A program made the position numbers and the translations under genes. A stretch of DNA of 30,589 nucleotides from a virus, in the IMG/VR virus record IMGVR_UViG_3300033552_000043, positions 1-30,589 of that record; one strand, given 5' to 3'. Shown here one piece after another: positions 5,529-12,960 of the stretch. A model generated the notes under the pieces. It was not told the origin of the DNA, did not search any database, and was given only the letters and a program-made list of their open reading frames with translations. Positions within the stretch are counted from its first letter, which is position 1. Every line of letters begins with the position of its first letter.

Positions 5529-5620
5529 ACTTTGATATTGACCACTGGGTGGATGATTACACTGACGACGAAGAGCAAGAGCCAGAACAACAGGAAGAAG
5601 AAGAGGAGGATCAAGAATGA
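5525..5620 (+). CDS. 31-residue extremely acidic peptide
   Basis: A GTG at 5525 overlaps the preceding stop (GTGA) and has a perfect AGGAGG five to six bases upstream. The 31-residue product begins MNFDIDHWVDDYTDD and has 17 Asp/Glu, no Lys or Arg, and a run of five Glu at 24-28. Its stop overlaps the next start as ATGA. The Glu codons GAAGAGGAGGAT also form the ribosome site of the next gene, so part of the acidity may reflect that constraint. Strong negative charge without basic residues recalls DNA-mimic inhibitors, but this is only a compositional likeness. Confidence 0.5.
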   Translation: MNFDIDHWVDDYTDDEEQEPEQQEEEEEDQE

Positions 5621-5865
5621 AATTTTATAAGCAGGAGCTATTTAGCTCTTTCATGGGCGCTGCTCTGTTCATTGCGGACAGCGTAAATGATGGCTGGATT
5701 ATCAACAAGAATGATCTACCGAATTACGTTGGGTTTTCGTATTACGTCAGCTTAGTGCGTGATGATGAGCCAGTTGTAAAGCTAACCCGTGCAGAAACCT
5801 TGGTAAAGGCCCGTGCTGTAAGGGCTGCTAAAAATGTTAAGAATACAGGAGAGCAAGAAGTATGA
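5617..5865 (+). CDS. Hypothetical early phage protein
   Basis: This 82-residue protein is not recognised. It starts with ATGA overlap on the acidic peptide gene and has GGAGG seven bases upstream. The N-terminal half holds MGAALFIADSVNDGW and a Tyr-rich strand (GFSYYVSLVRDD, 39-50); the C-terminal third is Lys/Arg/Ala-rich and probably helical. The overlap with both neighbours supports one polycistronic mRNA. Confidence 0.65.
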   Translation: MKFYKQELFSSFMGAALFIADSVNDGWIINKNDLPNYVGFSYYVSLVRDDEPVVKLTRAETLVKARAVRAAKNVKNTGEQEV

Positions 5866-6071
5866 GCAATGTCAATTATGAGGTTTTCCTTGAGGGTGTT
5901 GTCGCTAAATTGCAAGACGATTTAAGATTTGAGAGGAGCATTGTTGAAGCGTTCTGGACTGGTGATGTCCCTGAAGATGCCACACTGGATCACATGGTGA
6001 TTGCCAAGGCTGGCCGCTTGCGCCTGGAGGAGAAGGCTAAGGTTTGTGCCTTGCTTTCCAGGAAAACTTGA
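5862..6071 (+). CDS. Small hypothetical helical protein
   Basis: This 69-residue protein starts with an ATGA overlap. It appears mainly helical, with MSNVNYEVFLEGVVAKL at the start and RLRLEEKAKVCALL near the end, and has no transmembrane stretch. It is the last gene of the short overlapping run. Its stop codon lies inside the -35 box of the next promoter (6068-6096). Function unknown. Confidence 0.65.
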   Translation: MSNVNYEVFLEGVVAKLQDDLRFERSIVEAFWTGDVPEDATLDHMVIAKAGRLRLEEKAKVCALLSRKT

Positions 6072-6096
6072 CAGAACTGGCTTTGTAATGTACTAT
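6068..6096 (+). promoter_or_regulatory. Promoter of the small terminase / tRNA unit
   Basis: TTGACA (6068-6073) and TACTAT (6091-6096) are 17 bp apart, with TG just before the -10. It fits TTGACAGAA-N12-TGTAnnAT. The -35 overlaps the upstream gene's TGA stop. Confidence 0.65.
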
Positions 6097-6124
6097 ACAA
6101 ATATTGAATACACAAGGAGCCGTT

Positions 6125-6481
6125 ATGGAACCAGAAAATAGCGGCTCTGTAGTGGTAGCCCTGCAAGTCAAACGTAATACATTTTTGGCTAATGAGATTG
6201 ACTTGAAGAAAGTTGACAGGGAGTTGTCGAAGATTTCTAAAGAGGCCGTTGATGTACTTACAGATATGCTGAAGCACACTGATGTTCGCATTAGAATGCA
6301 GGCAGCAATTAAGCTGCTTGAGCTAGGGATTGATGTTAAGAAGACAATTTCTAGTGATCAAATGCAGCGGATTATTGCTGAGATTAAGTTGAATGGCCCA
6401 GGCAATAAAACTCTTGAGCTTGAAGATAGTGCTAAGAGTAGGCCGATTGTGAACTTTAGCGAAATTAGAAGTATCGACTGA
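6125..6481 (+). CDS. Putative terminase small subunit
   Basis: This 118-residue, mostly helical protein lies upstream of the large terminase gene, where the DNA-recognition subunit usually sits. A paired helix (KEAVDVLTDMLKHTDVRIR followed by AAIKLLELGIDVKK) resembles the helical core of some small terminases. The ATG at 6125 has AAGGAG six bases upstream; a TTG at 6104 is also in frame but lacks a ribosome site. A tRNA, a structured non-coding stretch and an endonuclease gene separate it from terL. The assignment rests mainly on position and is moderate at best. Confidence 0.5.
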   Translation: MEPENSGSVVVALQVKRNTFLANEIDLKKVDRELSKISKEAVDVLTDMLKHTDVRIRMQAAIKLLELGIDVKKTISSDQMQRIIAEIKLNGPGNKTLELEDSAKSRPIVNFSEIRSID

Positions 6482-6488
6482 TTAGTTT

Positions 6489-6565
6489 GCCCTCTTAGCT
6501 CAGTTGGTAGAGCAACGCACTTGTAATGCGTAGGTCGCCCGTTCAATTCGCGGCAGAGGGCACCA
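6489..6565 (+). tRNA. tRNA-Thr (anticodon UGU)
   Basis: A full cloverleaf can be drawn. Acceptor GCCCTCT (6489-6495) pairs with AGAGGGC (6555-6561). D-arm GCTC/GAGC encloses AGTTGGTA. Anticodon stem ACGCA/TGCGT holds CTTGTAA, anticodon TGT (6522-6524). The variable loop is AGGTC, and CCA is encoded at 6563-6565. The T-arm GCCCG-TTCAATT pairs with CGCGGC only if C6551 is bulged, so the molecule is one base longer than usual. It would read ACA threonine codons, which look frequent in these genes. Confidence 0.9.
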
Positions 6566-6599
6566 AAGACTGTTGATTTCATTATGTATTTTACGTAGT

Positions 6600-6771
6600 G
6601 GCAAGCAATAGGTGATTATGACCAGTGAATATTGCCCAGAGATAATAAGAGTTATCTTAGGGCACAGGTTAACGCCCTAGCGTATAGGGCCGTGGTGGAG
6701 AGGGTTGCCGGTATGGGCAGCTAAGTTATCGGCATAGGAAGCGTGGCGCGATGACAACTATTTTGAAGGCG
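6600..6771 (+). ncRNA. Structured non-coding region after the tRNA
   Basis: No ORF is credible between the tRNA and the endonuclease gene at 6900. The stretch has several consecutive inverted repeats: GGCAA (about 6600) with TTGCC (6632-6636) around GGT/ACC; AGATAA with TTATCT (about 6639-6656); TAGGGC with GCCCTA (about 6658-6679); and GCCG (about 6707) with CGGC (about 6730). A strong terminator follows. It would be co-transcribed with the tRNA from the 6068 promoter. It could be a stable phage RNA, a processing element or a remnant of an inserted sequence. No known RNA family was recognised. Confidence 0.4.
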
Positions 6772-6800
6772 CTCCGCAGCGAAAGCTGCGGGGTGTTTTT
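6772..6800 (+). terminator. Strong terminator ending the tRNA unit
   Basis: CTCCGCAGC (6772-6780) pairs with GCTGCGGGG (6785-6793, one G-U) around a GAAA tetraloop, followed by TGTTTTT. It separates the tRNA transcript from the endonuclease leader. Confidence 0.85.
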
Positions 6801-6812
6801 GTGTTTGAGATT

Positions 6813-6891
6813 TTAAAGCGGCATACCTTGTCAATTCCCTCCAAGGTTCTTGGTGTGTCGCTTTAAGATTTTAATAACTATCCTTGGAGGG
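6813..6891 (+). promoter_or_regulatory. Pseudoknot-like leader masking a ribosome site
   Basis: Positions 6813-6827 can pair with 6852-6866 (15 bp, two G-U). The loop between contains CCCTCCAAGG (6837-6846), a perfect complement of CCTTGGAGGG (6882-6891), the Shine-Dalgarno of the gene at 6900. Together they make an H-type pseudoknot or, alternatively, a simple SD/anti-SD hairpin. A local ACCTTG (6826-6831)/CAAGGT (6842-6847) pairing competes. This looks like translational control of the endonuclease. Confidence 0.6.
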
Positions 6892-6899
6892 ATTAGGCA

Positions 6900-7844
6900 A
6901 TGCGAAAATTAACCAGAGAACAGGTAGTCTCACGACTTACGGGAGTCCACATGGGGAAGTGGGACTACTCAAAAGTAGAATATACAGGTCGCCACGAAAA
7001 GATAACTATAGGTTGTAGCATACACGGGGATTTCAGGCAGACCCCTGCAAACCACGAAAAAGGCCAGGGTTGCCCTATCTGCGGGGATATTATGCAAGGC
7101 AAGTCTCGGCGCTACTCACTAGAGACTTTCATTGAAAAGTCAATTGCCATCCACGGCAATGCGTACACTTACGAGAGAGTCACCTGTGCGGAGTTAAGAA
7201 ACAAGGAGTTCATCACTTGCCCAAAGCACGGCGACTTCTTGATGCACCGTGATATGCACTTATGTGGTCAAGGTTGCAAGTACTGTGGACGCGAGTTACA
7301 GTCTGAATCTCAACGATACTCCACAGATGAGTACGTAGAGCGTGCTAGTGTAGTTCACGGAGGTCTGTTTGATTACTCTGAAGTGGTCTACACCCGCTCC
7401 ACCGACAAAATATCTATACTTTGCAAAGAGCATGGTAGGTTTGTACAGGAGGCTGCAAGCCATTTGACAGGAATTGGTTGCCCGAAATGTAGTTCACGCG
7501 GCTTCAATAATTCTACTCCTGGTTACTTATATGTCCTTCAGTGCGACAACCTCGTTAAAGTTGGTATAACAGGTCGAGAAGTTAGTAGGCGGCTTGCGGA
7601 GGTTGTTAAAAGTTCGCGTAAGCCATTTGAGATAGCTTACGCAAGATACTTTGAAGATGGAACAGAGTGCCGTAACAAAGAAGGCGACACTCTGGCCTAC
7701 TTGAGAAATCGCTACGTAAGTCCATTGCAAAAGTATGACGGGTATTCTGAGACATTTATGAATGCCCTAGTTACGGATGTAGTTACTGCTTGTACTGATG
7801 ACTCAATTACAGACAGGTTAAAGAGGGATTTGTTCGCTGACTAG
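6900..7844 (+). CDS. GIY-YIG endonuclease with three zinc-ribbon-like repeats
   Basis: This 314-residue protein has three tandem repeats (about 20-63, 85-130 and 155-200) of the form Y-[DT]-Y...IxCxxHGxF...HxxGxGCPxC, similar to DUF723-type repeats and likely to bind zinc and DNA. A C-terminal GIY-YIG-like nuclease domain begins near 208: GYLYVLQ, then VKVGITGREVSRRL. The gene lies between the terminase subunit genes, a common homing site. Its SD, GGAGGG, is 8-9 bases from the ATG and can be masked by the leader at 6813-6891. A second gene of the same architecture is at 20986. Cleavage specificity is unknown. Confidence 0.8.
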   Translation: MRKLTREQVVSRLTGVHMGKWDYSKVEYTGRHEKITIGCSIHGDFRQTPANHEKGQGCPICGDIMQGKSRRYSLETFIEKSIAIHGNAYTYERVTCAELRNKEFITCPKHGDFLMHRDMHLCGQGCKYCGRELQSESQRYSTDEYVERASVVHGGLFDYSEVVYTRSTDKISILCKEHGRFVQEAASHLTGIGCPKCSSRGFNNSTPGYLYVLQCDNLVKVGITGREVSRRLAEVVKSSRKPFEIAYARYFEDGTECRNKEGDTLAYLRNRYVSPLQKYDGYSETFMNALVTDVVTACTDDSITDRLKRDLFAD

Positions 7845-7867
7845 AACAATATGATAAGGGGTAAAAA

Positions 7868-9313
7868 TTGAACAATAATGAAATGGATAATCCGCCAGAG
7901 TTTGCGCCTGCATCAGAAACCCATAGAAAGTTCCTGAACTGCACAAGCGATTACATTATTTTTGGGGGTGGCGCTGGCTGCGGGAAGTCCCATCAGGCTC
8001 TAATGCTCGTCCTCAAGTATAAAGATGACCCAAATTTCAGGGGTGTGTTCCTGCGTGAAACTTCCACCCAACTGTCTCAGGCCGGAGGATTATTTCAAGA
8101 GGCACAAGCCATGTGGGGTAAGTGGTTTGGTGCTAAGTTCAAATCGCACCCACAGATGACAGCAACTTTCCCATCAGGCGCTCAGGTGCAGTTTAAGGTT
8201 TGTGGAGCTGACCGGGACATCAGCAACTTCGACGGATTACAAGCCAGCCTAATCGTGTTCGACGAAGCTCAGAACCACACTGATACTCAAATTCGTTACC
8301 TTGAGTCTCGTATCCGCTCTAAAGCTAAAGGCCCGCACCAACTTATTGCTACGTGCAATCCACGGCGTGATTCACACTTAATGCCATTTGTTAACGCTTA
8401 CTTAGACCAAGTAACGGGCATCCCAATCCCGGAGTTGTCTGGGGTAGAACGGTACTACGGCACGTATACAGGTACGTTGGTACTGGGCGAAACGAAAGAT
8501 GAACTGCTAGAGAAGTACCCAGGCATTAAGCCGCAGACCTACACATTTATCAGTGCTTCCATCAAGGATAATCCTATCATGAAGAAGCTCAATCCCGGCT
8601 ACGTTGCTCGGCTTGAGAATTTGAAGCGTGTAGAGCGTGAACGTCTGCTGCTTGGCTCTTGGTTTGCTAAAGAGGAGACTTCAGGTTACTTCAAGCGCGA
8701 GTGGGTGACGATGGTGGATAACCCACCAGTAAGGGTAACTTCTCGTCTGCGTGGCATGGATTTGGCGAGTAGCCTCTGCAGCGAATCCTCGCCAAATCCT
8801 GACTGGACAGCTTCAGTTCTCATGTCCAGATCCGTTGAAGGTCGTTACACCGTTGAGCATGTTGAGAGATATAGAAGCCTTCCAGATGGTGTGCTAAGGA
8901 ATATCACGAAGACTGCTAAGTCTGACTACGAGTTTTATGGCGACCACATTCCAGTGATCTTGCCAAAGGACTCTGGAGCAGGCGGTGCTACAGCACACAT
9001 GTTCTTCGTCAGGTATCTTTCAGAGCGTGGTGTGATTGTGAAAACTGAAGTCCAATCTGGACATTCAGGTAAGCTGCAAAGATTCTTACCGTTTGCAGCT
9101 TTAGCTGAAGCCGGGCTTGTTGATGTAGTTAGAAATCCTGAGTGGAATGAGATGTACTTCAACGAACTTGAAGATTTCAACAATACAAGGAATATAAAAG
9201 ACGACATGTTCGACTCGACCTCAAGCGCAGCGAAAAAGTTGATGCAGGAGGTAGTTTTACCCACATTCGCCCTACCCAACATGGACATGGCCTCGCCAAT
9301 TCCCCGTCTGTAA
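7868..9313 (+). CDS. terL: Terminase large subunit
   Basis: This 481-residue packaging motor has the full ATPase and nuclease set. Walker A GGGAGCGKS is at 33-41, Walker B LIVFDEAQN at 128-136 (Asp132, Glu133), and the coupling motif LIATCNP at 159-165. The RNase H-like nuclease begins with GMDLASS (Asp298) and ends with the acidic KDDMFDSTSSA segment near 455-465. It starts at a TTG at 7868, six bases after AAGGGG; the next in-frame ATG (7883) has no ribosome site. It translocates and cuts DNA at the portal. A promoter follows at once, before the portal gene. Confidence 0.95.
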   Translation: MNNNEMDNPPEFAPASETHRKFLNCTSDYIIFGGGAGCGKSHQALMLVLKYKDDPNFRGVFLRETSTQLSQAGGLFQEAQAMWGKWFGAKFKSHPQMTATFPSGAQVQFKVCGADRDISNFDGLQASLIVFDEAQNHTDTQIRYLESRIRSKAKGPHQLIATCNPRRDSHLMPFVNAYLDQVTGIPIPELSGVERYYGTYTGTLVLGETKDELLEKYPGIKPQTYTFISASIKDNPIMKKLNPGYVARLENLKRVERERLLLGSWFAKEETSGYFKREWVTMVDNPPVRVTSRLRGMDLASSLCSESSPNPDWTASVLMSRSVEGRYTVEHVERYRSLPDGVLRNITKTAKSDYEFYGDHIPVILPKDSGAGGATAHMFFVRYLSERGVIVKTEVQSGHSGKLQRFLPFAALAEAGLVDVVRNPEWNEMYFNELEDFNNTRNIKDDMFDSTSSAAKKLMQEVVLPTFALPNMDMASPIPRL

Positions 9314-9321
9314 CATAAAAC

Positions 9322-9350
9322 TTGACAGAATACAACAATCGTTGTAAAAT
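9322..9350 (+). promoter_or_regulatory. Promoter of the portal/head gene run
   Basis: TTGACA (9322-9327) and TAAAAT (9345-9350) are 17 bp apart, fitting TTGACAGAA-N12-TGTAnnAT. The spacer holds a palindrome ACAAC-AATC-GTTGT (9332-9345), a possible operator. It lies nine bases after the terL stop. Confidence 0.75.
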
Positions 9351-9380
9351 CTCAAATTAATTAAGGGAGAAATAATCTCT

Positions 9381-10886
9381 ATGCCTTCAACAGCAATTGA
9401 TGGGGGCACTGAAGCTTCCCTAAGTCCCGATAGCGGACAAGTAATTCCACGTATTAAGCTAGGTGAGCAAGGGTTCGTCGGGCTGCGTACGCAAAATAAG
9501 CGCATCCTTGAGGAAACTCAAGCCGCCTTCCGCTACCCAGCTTTTATCAGCACTGTAGCTGAGATGCGAAACAACCCAACAGTCGGCGCAGCGATGAATG
9601 TCTATCGCATGATGATGAGCCGCGTCCAGTGGACTGTAGAGGATGCTGTGGGTGCTACAGACGTTGAGAAAGCCAGGGCTGCTATTGTGCGGACAATGAT
9701 GGACGACATGGAAGGCCAAAGCTGGTCTTCTTTTATTGAGTCTGTCATTCCATACCTAGAGTATGGCTTTGGTGTGCATGAAAAAGTTCTGCGCCGTCGC
9801 CTTAAGCGCAATGGCAGCAAGTATAACGATGGCCTAGTGGGCATCCGTAAAATTGCACCTCGCTCCCAGGATACTATTACAGGGTGGCTGTTCACTGATG
9901 ATGGTGCAAACCTTCTGGGTATTGAGCAAGACATTAATACGCTGCAGTATGCTTATAAGTTTGCCAACAAGAAAAACATTGCGGGCAAAATTGAGATTGA
10001 GCGCGATAAGTTTTTGTTGTTCTCTGCGTCTGCCACGAAAGGCAACCCAGAAGGTAATTCAATTTACAAGAACATATATCTCGCATTTCGTCAATTGACG
10101 CTTCTGCAAGATCAGGAACTGTTGGGTGTTGCAAAAGATATCCAGGGCATTCTGAAGATTGGTGTCCCTCCACGCTACCTCGACCCAAATGCTTCGTTAG
10201 AAGACAAAGCAGCAGTGGCAGGCTTTCAGAAAATTATTGATGGGTATAACTCCGGTACGCAGCGGGGTTTGCTTATACCCGTGATGTATGACCCTGAGTC
10301 GAAACTTCCACTGTTTACTTATGATCTGATGGAGTCACGCGGAACCGCTAAATACGATACTGAGTCGATTATTAAACGGCTTCAAGGTGATATTCTTTCT
10401 GCACTGAGCGTCGATGTACTTAAGCTTGGTTCTGAGGGTACAGGAAGCTTTTCTCTTGCATCTGCTAAGACTTCAATCTTAGCTATTGCAATCGACTACC
10501 GATTGCGTGAGATTGCTGAAGTCTTGAACACTGACCTCATTTTAAGTTTGTACATGGCTAATGGTTGGAGTACAGAAAGCCTGCCTAAGTTCGTGTACGA
10601 AGATATTGAGGAAGTTGACCTAGCTGCATACTCTTCTGCTGTACAGCGGATTTTCTCAGTTGGTGCTGTAGAATGTGATCGTGAATTATTTAATAAGGTG
10701 AGAACTGTCCTCGGAGTTTCCCCGTTAGCAGCAGATTTACCTGTAGATAAGAAAACATTGCCTGCGGCTATGTCTGATATTACAAGTAGTGCCGGAGAGG
10801 GTATGAAGACTGCTGGTGATGGCACTAGAAAAAATGTTCTTTCTGGCAGCGGCGATAGCTCTGTTAGTAATAAAGAAAATAAATAA
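9381..10886 (+). CDS. Portal protein
   Basis: This 501-residue protein is a head portal of the DUF935 / Mu gp29-like type. Supporting segments are NNPTVGAAMNVYRMMMSRVQWTV near 65-85, YLEYGFGVHEKVLRR near 125-140, and the KFLLFSASATKGNPEGNSIYK segment (about 210-235) before the long wing and stem helices. It follows terL and precedes the capsid protease, the standard order. The ribosome site AAGGGAG is 11 bases from the ATG, but GAGA/TCTC pairing between them could shorten the gap. The 3' end overlaps the most upstream possible starts of the next endonuclease gene. Confidence 0.9.
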   Translation: MPSTAIDGGTEASLSPDSGQVIPRIKLGEQGFVGLRTQNKRILEETQAAFRYPAFISTVAEMRNNPTVGAAMNVYRMMMSRVQWTVEDAVGATDVEKARAAIVRTMMDDMEGQSWSSFIESVIPYLEYGFGVHEKVLRRRLKRNGSKYNDGLVGIRKIAPRSQDTITGWLFTDDGANLLGIEQDINTLQYAYKFANKKNIAGKIEIERDKFLLFSASATKGNPEGNSIYKNIYLAFRQLTLLQDQELLGVAKDIQGILKIGVPPRYLDPNASLEDKAAVAGFQKIIDGYNSGTQRGLLIPVMYDPESKLPLFTYDLMESRGTAKYDTESIIKRLQGDILSALSVDVLKLGSEGTGSFSLASAKTSILAIAIDYRLREIAEVLNTDLILSLYMANGWSTESLPKFVYEDIEEVDLAAYSSAVQRIFSVGAVECDRELFNKVRTVLGVSPLAADLPVDKKTLPAAMSDITSSAGEGMKTAGDGTRKNVLSGSGDSSVSNKENK

Positions 10887-11553
10887 GGGGAACGCTATCG
10901 TCAATGCAATAGTCTATTGGGCGCATTTGCCAGAGCACACAGATATCAAGACACAAGGTTACGTTGGTGTGTCACGGCAAACCCTCGCTCTCCGATGGGC
11001 GCAGCATAAGAGCGATGCCCGCAAGGGTTCGAAACTCTACTTCCATAATGCGCTGAGGAGGTACGGTGACAGGATCGTAGTCGAAACAGTCCTAGAAGAC
11101 GATGAAGAGTTTTGCTACTTGGTCGAGTGGGGACTTCGGAGTAAGAGGGAGATAGGCTATAACATTGCTGTTGGTGGCGAGTGTCCGACAATCGGCCAGA
11201 CGTTCTCGCAAGAGTATCGAGACAATGTTAGTAAGCGCGTTAGAGGCACTTACCACTCTGATGAGTCTAAAAAGGAGCGGTCTGAGTTTATGAAGGGTGC
11301 ATTTGCGTGGCAAAACCGTGCAGCACATAAGTCTAGGTGGGCTGAGTGCGGTTGCTTCTGGAACTTCCTTGAAGAAAACCCATCTGCCGGTTATTCAGTA
11401 TTAGCCGCTAGTTTCGGCTACGGAAAGACTGACCTCCAGACTATTCATAAGAAACTAAAGACAGGTTGGAATCCTCATATAGACGAAGCCTATCAACTCT
11501 GGCTTAAACAATACAAACAGAAGGAGTGCAATGAAAGCACACAAACTGCATAG
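10834..11553 (+). CDS. GIY-YIG (SegA-like) homing endonuclease
   Basis: The conserved part begins with VYWAHLPEHTD and QGYVGVSRQTLALRWAQH, the GIY-YIG strand pair and Arg helix, followed by FHNALRRYG, the catalytic-Glu region YLVEWGLR and GYNIAVGG. This is the layout of phage SegA-type homing enzymes. C-terminal basic segments are probably DNA-binding. The coordinates use the ATG at 10834, which overlaps the portal gene and adds a hydrophobic leader not expected for the family. No ATG, GTG or TTG lies between the portal stop and the domain. ATC at 10897 is six bases after AAGGGG, so a non-AUG start is possible. The 3' end overlaps the protease gene by 23 bases. Confidence 0.8.
   Translation: MFFLAAAIALLVIKKINKGNAIVNAIVYWAHLPEHTDIKTQGYVGVSRQTLALRWAQHKSDARKGSKLYFHNALRRYGDRIVVETVLEDDEEFCYLVEWGLRSKREIGYNIAVGGECPTIGQTFSQEYRDNVSKRVRGTYHSDESKKERSEFMKGAFAWQNRAAHKSRWAECGCFWNFLEENPSAGYSVLAASFGYGKTDLQTIHKKLKTGWNPHIDEAYQLWLKQYKQKECNESTQTA
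10851..10902 (+). promoter_or_regulatory. Hairpin around the start region of the third GIY-YIG gene
   Basis: GGCGATAGC (10851-10859) pairs with GCTATCGTC (10894-10902), nine pairs with one G-U. The 34-base loop holds ATAAGGGG, a good ribosome site, and the right arm contains ATC at 10897, the codon at normal spacing from it. The portal stop is also in the loop. This could modulate start selection. Confidence 0.4.
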
Positions 11554-12391
11554 ACTTTTATCTTCTATTACAAATACCCCTCACCTAGTAACACAAGGTG
11601 CCTTCGATAATGCCACTGCTTATCTTACAAAGCGTAATCAAGCAGGCTTTATGGCTTTCCCGGATGGCTATGACGAAGCTGAAGAGGAAGAGGAGCCAGC
11701 ATTTGACGCACTTGCGGGCATTGGCGTTCTGTCTATCCAGGGCAGTCTTACATACCGCTCCATGAATGGACTTTGCGGTGCAGTGGGTTGCTCTTACACA
11801 GACATCCTGCAGGACGCTGAAGAAATGCTTGCTGCTGGTGTCACAACCATCATTATGGATATTGACTCAGGCGGTGGACAGGGCTACGGAGCCTTTGAAT
11901 GCGCCCATGAGCTTCGTTCGATGTGCGATGCATACGGTGTATCACTGGTTGCTTATAATGATGGCTGCATGGCTTCTGCTGCTTATGCGTTGGGTTGTGT
12001 AGCTGATATTGTTGTGAGCAACCCCTACGCAGAGACAGGCTCGATTGGCGTCCTAGTGGCACTAATTAATGATAGCAAGCACTTGGAGCAAGAAGGCTAC
12101 GCCAGAACTTTCGTCACAGCGGGATCTTCCAAAGTTCCTTTTGCTGCTGATGGTTCTTGGCGAGAGGGCTTTGTAGAGGACTTGCAAACAAAGGTTGATG
12201 ACTTGTACGTTGACTTTGTAGACCATGTCTCGCTGTATACAGGACTCTCCGCAGAAATTATTAAAGGCACAGAAGCAAAAATGTTCTCTGCCGACGAAGC
12301 TCTTACTCTTGGCCTGATTAATAAAATCATGACTCGTTCAGAGTTTACATCCTACATCGTAGATAAACATAAAGGAGCATTGAATGCTTGA
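11531..12391 (+). CDS. S49 (SppA-like) capsid maturation protease
   Basis: This 286-residue protein is a ClpP/SppA-fold signal-peptide-peptidase-like protease of the kind used for head maturation (lambda gpC class). Likely catalytic residues are Ser149 in GCMASAAYALG and Lys201 in AGSSKVPF; the 52-residue gap equals the Ser/Lys gap of bacterial SppA. DIDSGGGQG (110-118) is the oxyanion-side glycine motif, and ETGSIGVLVAL (168-178) is the conserved strand. Residues 50-56 are acidic. GAAGGAG is seven bases upstream of the ATG, inside the preceding gene. The next, scaffold-like gene overlaps its end by eight bases. Confidence 0.9.
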   Translation: MKAHKLHRLLSSITNTPHLVTQGAFDNATAYLTKRNQAGFMAFPDGYDEAEEEEEPAFDALAGIGVLSIQGSLTYRSMNGLCGAVGCSYTDILQDAEEMLAAGVTTIIMDIDSGGGQGYGAFECAHELRSMCDAYGVSLVAYNDGCMASAAYALGCVADIVVSNPYAETGSIGVLVALINDSKHLEQEGYARTFVTAGSSKVPFAADGSWREGFVEDLQTKVDDLYVDFVDHVSLYTGLSAEIIKGTEAKMFSADEALTLGLINKIMTRSEFTSYIVDKHKGALNA

Positions 12392-12929
12392 TGCAATTAA
12401 AAAGAAACTTGGTTTCACCAGTCCAACTGTAGAAGCCGCAGTGGAAACGATTGAAGAACTGGCTTTGGTCGTTGACGAAACTACCATTGCCACAGAACTC
12501 TCAGTAATGGGAAGCCCTCTTGATACTGCCCTTACTGCACTCACTGGCGACCTTGCCACTGCTGTTGCTTCGCTGGCGGCAATGACGATTAACTTTGAGG
12601 TGGCACAAGCTGCACTCAATGCACTGACTGCTGAAAAAGCTGAACTGGCCGTTAAAGCCCAGGCCGCTAAATTCACAGCCCGGAAAGAAAAAGTGGTGAT
12701 GGCTATTGGCACTTCGGAAAAATCTGAAGCGCTGATGCTTGCTACCCAAGGCCTCGATGATGTTGCTTTTGCAGCAGTCGTTGATGCTCTGGCAGGCTCT
12801 GTTGATGCGGAAGCAAAGACAGGCTTGTTCACGGAGGTTGGGGTAGCAGGATCGCCTGACGCAACTAAAATTGTTGTCGAGTCAAAAGAAATGACTCTCA
12901 TCAAGAAAAAGTACAACAAAGCTAAGTAA
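12384..12929 (+). CDS. Putative capsid scaffold-like protein
   Basis: This 181-residue, Ala/Glu-rich protein lies between the protease and the decoration gene, where a separate scaffold is expected if it is not fused to the protease. It looks helical, with long coiled-coil-like stretches (about 18-105) and no cysteine, and ends in a basic tail (TLIKKKYNKAK), a common capsid-binding feature of scaffolds. AAAGGAG lies seven bases before the ATG. The function is inferred from position and composition. Confidence 0.55.
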   Translation: MLDAIKKKLGFTSPTVEAAVETIEELALVVDETTIATELSVMGSPLDTALTALTGDLATAVASLAAMTINFEVAQAALNALTAEKAELAVKAQAAKFTARKEKVVMAIGTSEKSEALMLATQGLDDVAFAAVVDALAGSVDAEAKTGLFTEVGVAGSPDATKIVVESKEMTLIKKKYNKAK

Positions 12930-12960
12930 TTAGCGATATATCTTAATTTAAGGAAATAAT

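Noticed and set aside
6566-6899. Group I intron or GOLLD-type large RNA next to the tRNA
   Set aside because: I could not identify the conserved group I core pairings, and the stretch is much shorter than GOLLD RNAs.
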